The notes: a model not told the origin generated them from the sequence alone. Numbered from the stretch's first letter, positions 8,802-18,129 are shown. The stretch: DNA of 35,744 nucleotides from Candidatus Poribacteria bacterium (GCA_003635305.1 PYJE01000208.1:1-35744); one strand, 5' to 3'. Made by a program: numbers and translations.

Positions 8802-10940
8802 CTATGCCGCCTCAATCCGAACCGCACAAAACTTCAACTCCGGCTGTTTTGAAACCGGATCTGCCGCCGAAGTCGTCACATTATTCGCATTTGTCTCCGC
8901 GTGGAACAAATCTCCCCAATGAAACGGCGTAAAGAGCAACCCTCGCCGTATTGTTTCGGTGACCCGGGCACGCGCATAGCAACGCCCGCGACGACTAACG
9001 AGATAAACCCACTCTCCATCTCGCACTTCATAGGCATCCGCATCGTCCGGATGAATCTCCACAAACGGCTCGGGCTCTTTCTTGACAAGCTGCGGCACCT
9101 TGCCTGTGCGCGTGCGCGTGTGCCACTGACTCGCAACCCGGCCCGTCGTCAAACCCAGAGGGAAATCGGCATCCGGCTTCTCTTCGGGCGGCCGGTAAAC
9201 AGGCGTGTGAAACTGCGCCTTGCCTGAAGGCGTGAGAAACCGCCGGCGCGTGTATCTCCGCAAAGTGCCAGGATGCCGTGGGTGCGGACAGGGCCAACGC
9301 AAAGAGGTTTTCGCAAGCCGCTCGTTCGTCATCCCCAGCTGATCGCACGGGGTACCAGCCGTTAACATCCGATATTCATCCCAAACCGCCTCACTCGAGT
9401 GGAAATCAAAACTCTGCTTGAATCCTATCGTCTTCGCAACTTGCGCGAATATCCACCAATCCGGCATCGCCTCTCCCGGCGGCGTGAGGAACTGCTCGCT
9501 GCGGACGACAAGCCGCTCGCTGTTTGTCATCGTGCCGATTTTCTCACCCCACTGCGCCGCAGGAAGTAGCACATCGGCATATTCCGCCGTTTCTGTCGGA
9601 TAATAACAGTCCTGCACAATAACCAAGTCTGCGCGTCGGAGCCCCTCCTGCGAGACTTTCGTATCAGGCATGCTGACAGCGGGATTCGTGCAGGCAATCC
9701 AGAGCGCGCGGACATCGCCTTTTGCCGCCGCTTCAAACATCGGCACAGCGGTTAACCCCGGTTTCGCATCGATGCTACCGGGCGGCAGCCGCCACGCGCC
9801 TTCCACATAGGCACGATGCATATCGTTCGTGACGACGCGGTAGCCGGGCAACTGATGCGCCAAATACCCAACCTCGCGCCCACCCATCGCATTCGGCTGC
9901 CCTGTCAACGAAAACGGTCCCGCACCTCTGATACCGACCTCGCCTAACTGCAAATGCAGGTTAATCAACGCGACATTTTTGTCCACACCGCTCGTGCTTT
10001 GGTTCGTGCCTTGGCAATAGAAACTGAGCAACCGACTCGGTTTGGAGAGGTATTCCACGAGTTCGTCGATCCGTGCGGGATGAATGCCGCACGCCGCCAG
10101 CAAGGCATCTTCGTCAAGGCCCTCTAAATGGTTCTGATACGCATTGAAATTCTCGGTATGTCTTCGGACAAAACGCCGTTCGATCCGTCCAATCGCGAGG
10201 AGCCGTTTCGCAATGATTTGCAGGAACGCAACATCACTGCCGGGAGCGAGCGGCACGTGAATATCCGAAAACGCCGCTGTCTGTGTCCGTCTCGGGTCGA
10301 CGGTAACAATCCGCGTATTAGCCTCCATCGCGCGCCGTTTCCGAATCATCTGGAATAGCACCGGATGATTCACCGCCATATTCGCGCCGATAATCAAAAA
10401 CACATCGGCGTGCTGGATATCTTCGTAGCACGTCGGCGGGCCATCCGAACCAAACGATTGGACATAACCCGCCACCGCCGAAGACATGCAGAGCCGGCTG
10501 TTCGTATCAACGTTATTAGTGCGGAGGAACCCTTTGAACAATTTGTTGAAAACGTAGGAGGCTTCGGTATCCAACTGTCCGGAACCATAGAATGCGAGCG
10601 CGTCCTTGCCGTGCGCCAGTTGGATATCCTGCAAGCGGTTTGCGATGAACGCGATGGCTTCGTCCCACGTAACCCGGCGCGGGGGTTCACCGCGCCTCTC
10701 TCGAAGCATCGGATAGGCAAGCCGGCCGTCGGGACGCTGAAACACCTGCTTTAGATGCGCGCCCTTCGGGCAAAGCATGCCGTAGTTCGGCGCAAGAGCC
10801 GCATCCGCTGAAATCTTGGTAATCATATTGTCCCGAACCGTAGCACTGATGACGCAGCCAACCCCGCAATAGGGACAGACAGCTTTTCCGGTCCGCTCGT
10901 CTTTCATAATGCGTTTGGTAAGCGTTTCTTGTTCAATCAC
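8802..10940 (-). CDS. narB: Assimilatory nitrate reductase catalytic subunit (molybdopterin oxidoreductase, NarB/NasA-like)
   Basis: N-terminal 4Fe-4S CPYCGVGC...GMLCPKGAH; molybdopterin domain (VTWDEAIAFIA, GSGQLDTEASYVFNKLFKGFLRTNNVDTNSRLCMSSA); C-terminal molydop-binding domain; located with nirA and narK homologues. Confidence 0.85.
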   Translation of the reverse strand: MIEQETLTKRIMKDERTGKAVCPYCGVGCVISATVRDNMITKISADAALAPNYGMLCPKGAHLKQVFQRPDGRLAYPMLRERRGEPPRRVTWDEAIAFIANRLQDIQLAHGKDALAFYGSGQLDTEASYVFNKLFKGFLRTNNVDTNSRLCMSSAVAGYVQSFGSDGPPTCYEDIQHADVFLIIGANMAVNHPVLFQMIRKRRAMEANTRIVTVDPRRTQTAAFSDIHVPLAPGSDVAFLQIIAKRLLAIGRIERRFVRRHTENFNAYQNHLEGLDEDALLAACGIHPARIDELVEYLSKPSRLLSFYCQGTNQSTSGVDKNVALINLHLQLGEVGIRGAGPFSLTGQPNAMGGREVGYLAHQLPGYRVVTNDMHRAYVEGAWRLPPGSIDAKPGLTAVPMFEAAAKGDVRALWIACTNPAVSMPDTKVSQEGLRRADLVIVQDCYYPTETAEYADVLLPAAQWGEKIGTMTNSERLVVRSEQFLTPPGEAMPDWWIFAQVAKTIGFKQSFDFHSSEAVWDEYRMLTAGTPCDQLGMTNERLAKTSLRWPCPHPRHPGTLRRYTRRRFLTPSGKAQFHTPVYRPPEEKPDADFPLGLTTGRVASQWHTRTRTGKVPQLVKKEPEPFVEIHPDDADAYEVRDGEWVYLVSRRGRCYARARVTETIRRGLLFTPFHWGDLFHAETNANNVTTSAADPVSKQPELKFCAVRIEAA

Positions 10941-11060
10941 CTTTCTCTCCGTATTTCTTGTTTTTAATTCCCGGTAGGCGCGCTTTGTAAGCGCGCTTAT
11001 CCGCGTAAGCGAAATAGCCTCAAACTTACTCTTTACCGGTAGGCGCGCTTCCCCTTGCGA

Positions 11061-12401
11061 TTAGGCGACTTCTGCTTTTAAACGCTGTCTCTCAGCGAGA
11101 GCCGCATCAAACGCCTTCTTCTCTGCCGCTTGGACAGCAGGCGAAAACCGCACGAATACCGTCCCAATTGATGCCACTGCAACCATCGCGCCTAGATAGA
11201 GCAACCCCTGTTGCATCGTGATGCCCTCGGCACGGAAGAGGAAGCCAGCGGCAACCGCACCCGCGTTCCCCCCTGCACCGACGATGCCAGCGACAGCCCC
11301 CAACGCCTTTCTATTAATGAACGGGACAATCCCGTAAGTCGCGCCCTCGGACATCTGCACGAAGAGACTGAAGACTATCATCGTGCCCACAGCGAGGACA
11401 AGCACCCCCATCTGCGAGAACAGCACTAGCATGATACCCTCGCCGAGGAGCACAACGAACAGGAACATCACTCTGCCCCTGAGCCCCATCTTCTTCGCGA
11501 AGAAATCGGAGAAAAACCCACCCGTCGTCCGGGCGAAAATGTTCATCACACCGAACAAACCGGCGATTAATCCGGCCGTCTTCACATCCAAGTGAAACTT
11601 GTCGTGATAGTAAAGCGCGGCGATGTTGTTGATAGTCAACTCCACGCCAAAACAAGCGGCGTAGATGACGAAGAGTGCCCAGACTCGGTAGTCCTTAATC
11701 GCCAGCAGAAAGGAGGCGATGCTTCTGCTCTCATCGGCAATCGCGCCTTTCTCGCGAAGCTCTTCATAGTTCCCATCCGGCGCATCTTGCGTGAAGAAGT
11801 AGTAAACGATACCCATGATGAACAAGGCGACACCGGGAATCACCATGGCGAGCCGCCACCCGAGGAACTTATCCACACCGAAACTGAGCACGGCAGTAAA
11901 GATGAGCGGCATAACCATCTGGGTGACACCCCCACCGAGATTCCCCCAGCCCGCCGTAGTCGCATTCGCTGTGCCAACGCAATTCGGCGCAAACATCACG
12001 GAAGTGTGATATTGCGTAATGACGAACGACGCACCAATCGCACCGATTGCCAACCGGAACAGCAGAAATGTCTCATAACTTCGCGCAAACCCGATACCCA
12101 TCACCGGAATCGAACCGAGGATGAGGAGCCACGTATACGCCTTCCGCGAACCGATTTTGTCACACAACGGCCCGATTAAAATCCGCACCAACACGGTGAT
12201 TGCCACAGAAGCGATGATAGTGTTACCGATCTGGGCCTTGGTTAATACCAAGTCTTCGCGGACAATTGCCATCAACGGGGCAATGCCGAACCATCCGAAA
12301 AAGGCCAGGAAGAATGCGAACCACGTCGCGTGAAACGCACGCATCTGGACGGTTTTTAGACTGAATAGGTTAATTTGAGTCGCTTTATTGTTGACTTCCA
12401 T
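11061..12401 (-). CDS. narK: Nitrate/nitrite MFS transporter (NarK/NasA family)
   Basis: 446 aa MFS with nitrate signature motifs AGWGNLGGGVTQMVMP and AGIVGAGGNAGAVAAG; AAAGGAGAG RBS. Confidence 0.88.
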   Translation of the reverse strand: MEVNNKATQINLFSLKTVQMRAFHATWFAFFLAFFGWFGIAPLMAIVREDLVLTKAQIGNTIIASVAITVLVRILIGPLCDKIGSRKAYTWLLILGSIPVMGIGFARSYETFLLFRLAIGAIGASFVITQYHTSVMFAPNCVGTANATTAGWGNLGGGVTQMVMPLIFTAVLSFGVDKFLGWRLAMVIPGVALFIMGIVYYFFTQDAPDGNYEELREKGAIADESRSIASFLLAIKDYRVWALFVIYAACFGVELTINNIAALYYHDKFHLDVKTAGLIAGLFGVMNIFARTTGGFFSDFFAKKMGLRGRVMFLFVVLLGEGIMLVLFSQMGVLVLAVGTMIVFSLFVQMSEGATYGIVPFINRKALGAVAGIVGAGGNAGAVAAGFLFRAEGITMQQGLLYLGAMVAVASIGTVFVRFSPAVQAAEKKAFDAALAERQRLKAEVA

Positions 12402-12428
12402 ATATTCTCTCCTTTTTATTTTTCATGG

Positions 12429-12550
12429 CGAAGCAGGATTTGCAAGATTAAGCAGGATTTCCAAGAGAAGACAAGATTTTCAGGATGAAGTAGACCCTCT
12501 TATCCTGTTCATCGTGTCCATCCTGTGAATCCTGCTTCGATTTGCAGGAT
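12429..12550. repeat. Foldback CAGGATTT repeat, copy 3
   Basis: 12-bp perfect terminal inverted repeats CGAAGCAGGATT (12429-12440) and AATCCTGCTTCG (12528-12539). Confidence 0.85.
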
Positions 12551-12692
12551 TCGCTTCTGTAGCGCGAGGGCCTGTCCCTCGCCATTGAACGCGCGCGGGT
12601 GCGCGTGGGGTATCGAGACGAAGCAGGATTTGCAAGATTTGCAGGATTTGCAGGATTCGCCTACCGCCGGGCCCCCGCGCGACGAACCTTAC

Positions 12693-14270
12693 TTACCTAC
12701 GTGATAAATAGGGAACGAGCCCCTCAAGCACCTCCGGCAATTCATCGCAAGGCACGTTCTCCAATAACTTCGTGGCGGGTTTCGGGTTCGGCCCCGTTTT
12801 GCCGCCGACAAACACATCGACAGCATCGGTGATAACACCGTCGATTTTCGTCCTTTTACCGAGGAGTCCAATATCGGCGGCGGCGTGATTGCCGCAACCG
12901 TTCGGGCACCCAGACCAGTTGATAGAGAGCGGTTTCGTATTCCCGAGCTTCGCTTCCAAATGCCGAATCGCTTCCATCGCACGCTCCTTCGTCTCAATCA
13001 AAGAGAAGTGGCAATAATCGATACCGGTGCAACTCACCATGCCGCGCATCACCTCCGAAGGTTCATAGCGGAGTTCTTGCAGGAGCGGCTCAACCGTTAA
13101 GTCCCCCAATTTGAGACTCGGCACGTTGGGGATAATCAGGTTCTGTTCCTGTGTCAGCCGGATATCGCCGCTGCCGTAGGTATCCGCGATGCGTGCAACT
13201 TCAAAGAGTTGCGCTGTCGTCATGCGGCCTACCGGCACGACGAGCCCGATATAGTTGAGGTCTGGCTGTTTTTGCGCGTAGATGCCAACGTGGTCTGCCC
13301 GTTTTTTCCCGCGCATATCTTTCCCTGCTTGTAGGAGCGTCTTCCCAGTCGCGATGCCTTTGCAGTGCCGCCGTTCTACCTCTTCCCGAAACCTCTCCAC
13401 GCCCCAATCGGCGATGAGAAAGGCGAGGCGCGATTTATTACGGGAAACTCGCGGCCCGTGGTCCCGGAAGATTAGCGTAATGTGTCCGCACAACGCCGCC
13501 GCTTCCTCCTGCGTAACGAATACGTCAAGTTCCGCCGCAACGGTATAGCCGCCCGAGCCCATCTTCCCGCCAACAGCGACGTTAAAACCTTTCGTCTCTA
13601 CCCCATCAATCTCTTTCACAGCCGGCGTGAGAGAGATATCCTGCGAGGCGGCGTGTGTGCAGTTATCCATACACCCGGTGATGCCGACGTTGAATTTGCG
13701 CGGAATATCGGTGTATTCCTTATTCCCGACAAACAAGGTTGTGAACTGCTTCGCCACGTGCGAGGCATCGAACAATTCATTGGGAGTGAGCCCGGAAACC
13801 GGGCATCCCGTGACACCACGAATGTTGTCAAACCCTGTCTGCAGTGAGTTCAAACCCACCGTCTCCAATTGATTCCAGATATTTTGCACGTTCTCAATTG
13901 CGAACCCGCGCAATTGAATCTGCTGCCGCGTGGTGAGATCGATGAATCCCGGGCCGTATGTCTCACTAATCTCGGCAATGACGCGGAATTGCTCGGCATT
14001 GCTAACCCCGCTTGACATGCGAAGCCGCATCATAAACGCGCCCGGCGTTTGCTTCCGATAAAATACCCCGACATACTTAAGCCGGTCGCGTTCGGCTTGT
14101 GGAATTGATTCCCAGCCGTTCCGGATGTAGCACGGGATGTCGTCAATCACTTCAAGGCCGTTCTTCTCGCGTTTGAGTGCTTCAGCGGCGGTTATCTTGG
14201 GGGCCCTCGCCTTTTTTCGCACGCCTGAGCCGCCGCTGAGCCGCCGCTTTTTCTTTTCCAATGCGTTCAT
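12693..14270 (-). CDS. nirA: Ferredoxin-type nitrite reductase (siroheme/4Fe-4S)
   Basis: 525 aa nitrite/sulfite reductase; siroheme cluster motifs CTGIDYC and CPNGC; GCPVSGLTPNELFDAS; AGAGGAG RBS. Confidence 0.87.
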   Translation of the reverse strand: MNALEKKKRRLSGGSGVRKKARAPKITAAEALKREKNGLEVIDDIPCYIRNGWESIPQAERDRLKYVGVFYRKQTPGAFMMRLRMSSGVSNAEQFRVIAEISETYGPGFIDLTTRQQIQLRGFAIENVQNIWNQLETVGLNSLQTGFDNIRGVTGCPVSGLTPNELFDASHVAKQFTTLFVGNKEYTDIPRKFNVGITGCMDNCTHAASQDISLTPAVKEIDGVETKGFNVAVGGKMGSGGYTVAAELDVFVTQEEAAALCGHITLIFRDHGPRVSRNKSRLAFLIADWGVERFREEVERRHCKGIATGKTLLQAGKDMRGKKRADHVGIYAQKQPDLNYIGLVVPVGRMTTAQLFEVARIADTYGSGDIRLTQEQNLIIPNVPSLKLGDLTVEPLLQELRYEPSEVMRGMVSCTGIDYCHFSLIETKERAMEAIRHLEAKLGNTKPLSINWSGCPNGCGNHAAADIGLLGKRTKIDGVITDAVDVFVGGKTGPNPKPATKLLENVPCDELPEVLEGLVPYLSRR

Positions 14271-14382
14271 TAACTGAAATCTCCTCTATTAGGCAGGACA
14301 GACGCAAATGCCTCACTTCCCACCAATAGGCACGGTTTGCAACCGCGCTTACCGGGCCGGTTTTGCGCCTGCGCTAAGCAAC

Positions 14383-14434
14383 AAAAAAAGAAAGGCATCC
14401 ATCAGTGAGCAGCGTGCTCAGGCCAATGGACACC
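14383..14434 (-). terminator. Intrinsic terminator in the nirA leader
   Basis: Minus strand: GGUGUCCAU (14434-14426) pairs with AUGGAUGCC (14402-14394), inner stem UGAGC/GCUCA (14420-14406), followed by UUUCUUUUUUU (14393-14383). Confidence 0.8.
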
Positions 14435-14466
14435 TTTGTCCTTACCCAAACCAACTTTGGTTTAGG
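14428..14466 (-). promoter_or_regulatory. ANTAR-responsive two-hairpin leader RNA element
   Basis: P1 CCUAAACC-AAAGUU-GGUUUGGG (14466-14445), 3-nt linker, P2 GGAC-AAAGGU-GUCC (14441-14428); both hexaloops have A at position 1 and G at position 4; P2 shares bases with the terminator 5' arm. Confidence 0.82.
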
Positions 14467-14519
14467 TGTTTTCGTCTTCAATTTTTCCTACGCGCTTTTC
14501 GCCGTTGAATGCGCGTTTT

Positions 14520-15128
14520 CTAATGGTGGCTTGTCAAGACTTCGGCTACCGACAACACGTCTTGCGCGACTTCCACGAGCCGCTTTCTCCGATTCATCGC
14601 CATTTTTCGCAAAGCCTGATACGCCTCTGCCTCGCTACTGCCGCGTTGCTGTGCGATGACTTCCTTCGCGCGTTCAATGATTTTGCGTTCGGCGAGATTC
14701 GCCTTCGTCTTTTCAAGTTCGCGCTGCAATGCCCGCAACTCACGGAACCTTGCAGCAGCTGCCTCAATAATAGTCTTCACCCGTGCCCCTGTCAGTTTTC
14801 CGACGACATACGCGGACACTCCCGCGCGCGTCGCCGCCTGAATCGTCGCGGCGCATCCATCTTCCGAGAACATCACCGTCGGACACGGATAACACTCGCT
14901 GATGGATGCCACGCCTTTCAGGAACGCTTGCCCTGGAAAGTCAGCACCAATCAGAAGAATATCAGGACACCGCGCCGCTACCTGATGCGTCAAAACTGCC
15001 TGAGGCATTAGCGGCAACGGAGCAAGCACCTCGTAAGAACCAGATGCCAGTATTTGGGTCAAGAGATGCGTCCGTTCCGGATTGTCATCAATGATTAAAA
15101 TTCTCGTTCCCGCGGCGACTTCTTTCAT
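14520..15128 (-). CDS. nasT: ANTAR-domain response regulator / antiterminator (NasT-like)
   Basis: Receiver fold (ILIIDDN...PDILLIGADFP...VSAYVVGKL) plus C-terminal ANTAR (LAERKIIERAKEVIAQQRGSSEAEAYQALRKMAMNRRKRLVEVAQDVL); ORF could start at 15158. Confidence 0.85.
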   Translation of the reverse strand: MKEVAAGTRILIIDDNPERTHLLTQILASGSYEVLAPLPLMPQAVLTHQVAARCPDILLIGADFPGQAFLKGVASISECYPCPTVMFSEDGCAATIQAATRAGVSAYVVGKLTGARVKTIIEAAAARFRELRALQRELEKTKANLAERKIIERAKEVIAQQRGSSEAEAYQALRKMAMNRRKRLVEVAQDVLSVAEVLTSHH

Positions 15129-15199
15129 CGTTTTCTTGTATTGGCACAAAACGTTCAATATGCAGGGTTAGCACAAAAACATGACTCTATTTTACTTTA

Positions 15200-15215
15200 A
15201 GCAAAAACGATGCCA
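15200..15215 (-). promoter_or_regulatory. Possible sigma54 (-24/-12) promoter upstream of the ANTAR regulator
   Basis: Minus strand TGGCATCGTTTTTGCT: GG and GC separated by 10 nt, against consensus TGGCACRNNNNTTGCW; about 70-90 nt upstream of the CDS. Confidence 0.45.
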
Positions 15216-15287
15216 AAACGATTTCAAAAACGTGCAAATCGAATTTTGCCAAGAGAAAACCATAGGGACTAAGGGCTCCGTTAAATT

Positions 15288-15313
15288 GAAAAGCCCGCGG
15301 GCAAGCCGCGGGC
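15288..15313 (-). terminator. Intrinsic terminator-like hairpin downstream of the methyltransferase gene
   Basis: Perfect GCCCGCGG/CCGCGGGC stem with 5-nt loop, followed on the minus strand by TTTTC. Confidence 0.55.
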
Positions 15314-15345
15314 ATCTCCTTTTTGCTTACTTTTTTAGCAAGCAT

Positions 15346-15460
15346 TTCCTATTTTTTATGCAAACCCGTAGGAGAGCCTTCCCGTTCTCGATTCTTCCTA
15401 TTTTTTATGCAAACCCGTAGGAGAGCCTTCCCGTTCTCGTAGGAGAGCCCTCCCGTTCTC
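15346..15460. repeat. 49-bp tandem duplication plus third partial copy of a GTAG-headed repeat
   Basis: TTCCTATTTTTTATGCAAACCCGTAGGAGAGCCTTCCCGTTCTCG at 15346 and 15395, then GTAGGAGAGCCCTCCCGTTCTCG at 15439. Confidence 0.9.
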
Positions 15461-15496
15461 GATTTCCAGGAAAAAGTGCGGGCAGTGAACCAAAAT

Positions 15497-16207
15497 TCAC
15501 CACCCGCGCGGTGCAATCTGAACCGTCCGTGATGCCATCTGGGATTCATTAGACTGAATCGCGTAGAGACAGACGGTAGCAGTCTTTCCATCAAATTCAA
15601 CGGAATAGCCAGACTTTTGATAGATAAACCCGTTGTCGGAAACCGTTTCCAAAAAGCCGATAGCATTCGTGCGATTCGGTTCAGAAAAAAGCGCGACTCC
15701 CCCCGGCGCGAGGTGCTCTTCAAGCAGCCGCACAATCGGTTGCCAATGGTGCTCTTCATAGATGACATCGGAAGCGAGGATGTAAGGATACTGCCCACGG
15801 AGACAGGGAAAGTTCCAATCCATTTGAACGAAAGCGGCGCGTTCTGCAACGCCGTTCTGCAACGCGTTGTATCGGGCAAATCGGAGTGCAGCCTGTTCAG
15901 CATCCGTGAAGACAACCTCCGCGCCATTTTGACAAGCGACAATGCCGGTGAGTCCAAAGCCGCATCCGATTTCTAGGACGCGCTGTCCGGTAAGTCTCTC
16001 GCCTAATCTCTCAATATAGCGCGCCAAACCGACAGAAGCCTCCCAAAGGTAAGTCCAATAGGGGAGATAGAGTCTGCCTTCGCTATCCTCTCGGCTGAGT
16101 CGCTCAAGAAACCAGTCAGGCTCTGCTATAATCGTGAGGGGTAGCCCCCTGTCGCCTAGCGAAATGTGGACGTTCGTGAGTGGGTAATCTTGCAGTTCGC
16201 CTTTCAT
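15497..16207 (-). CDS. Class I SAM-dependent methyltransferase (METTL/methyltransferase-16-like)
   Basis: VLEIGCGFGLTGIVA SAM motif, VVFTDAEQAALRFARYNA, ILASDVIYEEHHW; start codon overlaps the upstream stop (TGATG). Confidence 0.8.
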   Translation of the reverse strand: MKGELQDYPLTNVHISLGDRGLPLTIIAEPDWFLERLSREDSEGRLYLPYWTYLWEASVGLARYIERLGERLTGQRVLEIGCGFGLTGIVACQNGAEVVFTDAEQAALRFARYNALQNGVAERAAFVQMDWNFPCLRGQYPYILASDVIYEEHHWQPIVRLLEEHLAPGGVALFSEPNRTNAIGFLETVSDNGFIYQKSGYSVEFDGKTATVCLYAIQSNESQMASRTVQIAPRGW

Positions 16208-18129
16208 CAGATAAATATCTTATAGGTGCGCAAACCGGACACCGGTCCAATAATCGCCCACAGACTGCCGATGACATAATCCCCCAGAATCAATCCTAAA
16301 AACAGCGGTGCAACGCGGCGATGCCACTTCAGGCCGCCGTGCCGCAAAATCATCAGTTTCAGAAACCATGCCACGAAAAACGCGAACCAGAAGTAGTCCA
16401 TCGCGAAACTAATCGCCAGTGCGTAGCCGGCGGGATGAAACGGCCACCACAGGAAGTGCATCCGCATATACATCATCAGGAACGTCAACAAACCGCCGAT
16501 ACCCATGAACCCAATCCCAGTCCAGTTCGGTTCCGCGGGGTTGTGCAGCCAGCGTTGGAGTCGGCTGAACGATTCGCGTCCTACCCAGCCTTTGAAGCCG
16601 CCCGCCTTTGCAACCGCACCGTTTCGGAAGGTGATGTCCAGATTCGCCCAGAACGTCGCAAGAATGCCGACAACAATGGCAATCAGCATCGCCACCCACA
16701 ACCGCCGATTGCCCATCCCTGTTGACTCGGCGATTTTAAACGCCTCAATCTGATTCGGCATCGGATGATTGCGATAACCCCGATTGAACCAATAAAACAG
16801 CGACATAATCGTCAGGCTACTCGTATCAAATTGCCGAGTACCGCCGACGGTTGCCAGCATATCGTGCGGATTGACATAGTAAATCTCGTGGGGAGTGCCG
16901 AGCTCCGCACGCACCCGCGTAATCGCAAACGAAAGGAGAAAGTAAACGCCGAAGAAGAGCCCCGCCACCCATAACCTCATCCCCGCAACAGATGAAAAAA
17001 TACCCAGCGCAATAAGCGAACCGACGATGCCCAGTAAGGCAGCGCGATACGGCATCGGTTCATCGGAATCATCCAAAGACGAATTGAAGCCGAACGCCTT
17101 TTTCATCACCTCTATTAAATGGCGGCGCGTTACCCACACAGCCAGCAGGAACAGCGCAATCCACGCACCATACGCTTGTTCATTCAGCGACGGAAAATAG
17201 CGCGTGCCGAGCGCCGCACCGATAACAAACTCTGCCAACCGAACAACGAAGAAAAACCAGCACGAAAACGATAGATCCAAGGGAAGAAAGAATGCTAACC
17301 CTACCGCAAATGGATAAACGGAAATGCGGGTACCACGAATGACGTTCCACGGCCGGTCGGTGAAGATATTTTGGAAAACCGCGGTGCGCTTGATATAAGG
17401 AACCTCCGGAAACTGCGGAAACAGATAATGAATCCCGTTAATCACCCCGATAACAAACGCGATGCTGAACCCAATCCACATCATCCGATTTTTTAGAAGG
17501 GTGATGCCACCGCCTTCAGCCAGCCCAAGCGGAAGTTGGATAATCGGATACGCCAACTTCTCGTGCTCTGTCCACCGCTTACGAACAAGCGTATTGATGC
17601 ATAGCATCATGAACATCATAATCAGGAAAAAAAGCCCCCAGAACGCAACCGGTTTCACCCACGTCAAAAAGTTATGCCGCGTATAGAAAGAAGCCTCCCC
17701 TTCATAAAAACCGCGCAGACTTTGCGCATCGCTAACCGTGAGCCAACTCGGAAGGTAACGAAAGAACAGCGTCTGCCACTCGTTCTCGTCCGTAGCAAAC
17801 CGAAACGGATGCGCAATGCTACCAAACATATTTTGCATCGTATCGTGCCCGGCGAACGTGCACGAAATCGCTACCATGATGTAGATACCCAACAACTCTC
17901 CCTGCTGGAGCATCGCACGCGGCGCAAAACGTTTCAGCACGCAGTTGAACACAACACAGACAAACAGAATGAAAACAGGCTGGATAAAAAGCGGCAGGCA
18001 CGAACCGTCAAGCGAGTAGTATTTCACCTCAACCAACGTCATCCAATAAACGTTGAGCGGTATGAATAAAATGCCCAAGATGAGCGAGCGGCCCGTAATA
18101 CGTGCTGAGGTACCCGAGGAGTTTTTCAT
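16207..18129 (-). CDS. DUF6785/DUF6784-like large multi-TM membrane protein
   Basis: 640 aa, many hydrophobic helices; C-terminus paralogous to the CDS at 3-146. Confidence 0.65.
   Translation of the reverse strand: MKNSSGTSARITGRSLILGILFIPLNVYWMTLVEVKYYSLDGSCLPLFIQPVFILFVCVVFNCVLKRFAPRAMLQQGELLGIYIMVAISCTFAGHDTMQNMFGSIAHPFRFATDENEWQTLFFRYLPSWLTVSDAQSLRGFYEGEASFYTRHNFLTWVKPVAFWGLFFLIMMFMMLCINTLVRKRWTEHEKLAYPIIQLPLGLAEGGGITLLKNRMMWIGFSIAFVIGVINGIHYLFPQFPEVPYIKRTAVFQNIFTDRPWNVIRGTRISVYPFAVGLAFFLPLDLSFSCWFFFVVRLAEFVIGAALGTRYFPSLNEQAYGAWIALFLLAVWVTRRHLIEVMKKAFGFNSSLDDSDEPMPYRAALLGIVGSLIALGIFSSVAGMRLWVAGLFFGVYFLLSFAITRVRAELGTPHEIYYVNPHDMLATVGGTRQFDTSSLTIMSLFYWFNRGYRNHPMPNQIEAFKIAESTGMGNRRLWVAMLIAIVVGILATFWANLDITFRNGAVAKAGGFKGWVGRESFSRLQRWLHNPAEPNWTGIGFMGIGGLLTFLMMYMRMHFLWWPFHPAGYALAISFAMDYFWFAFFVAWFLKLMILRHGGLKWHRRVAPLFLGLILGDYVIGSLWAIIGPVSGLRTYKIFI

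Noticed and set aside
11592-12179. 195-aa plus-strand ORF opposite narK
   Set aside because: Antisense to a strong NarK-family CDS; charged, low-complexity translation without a domain.
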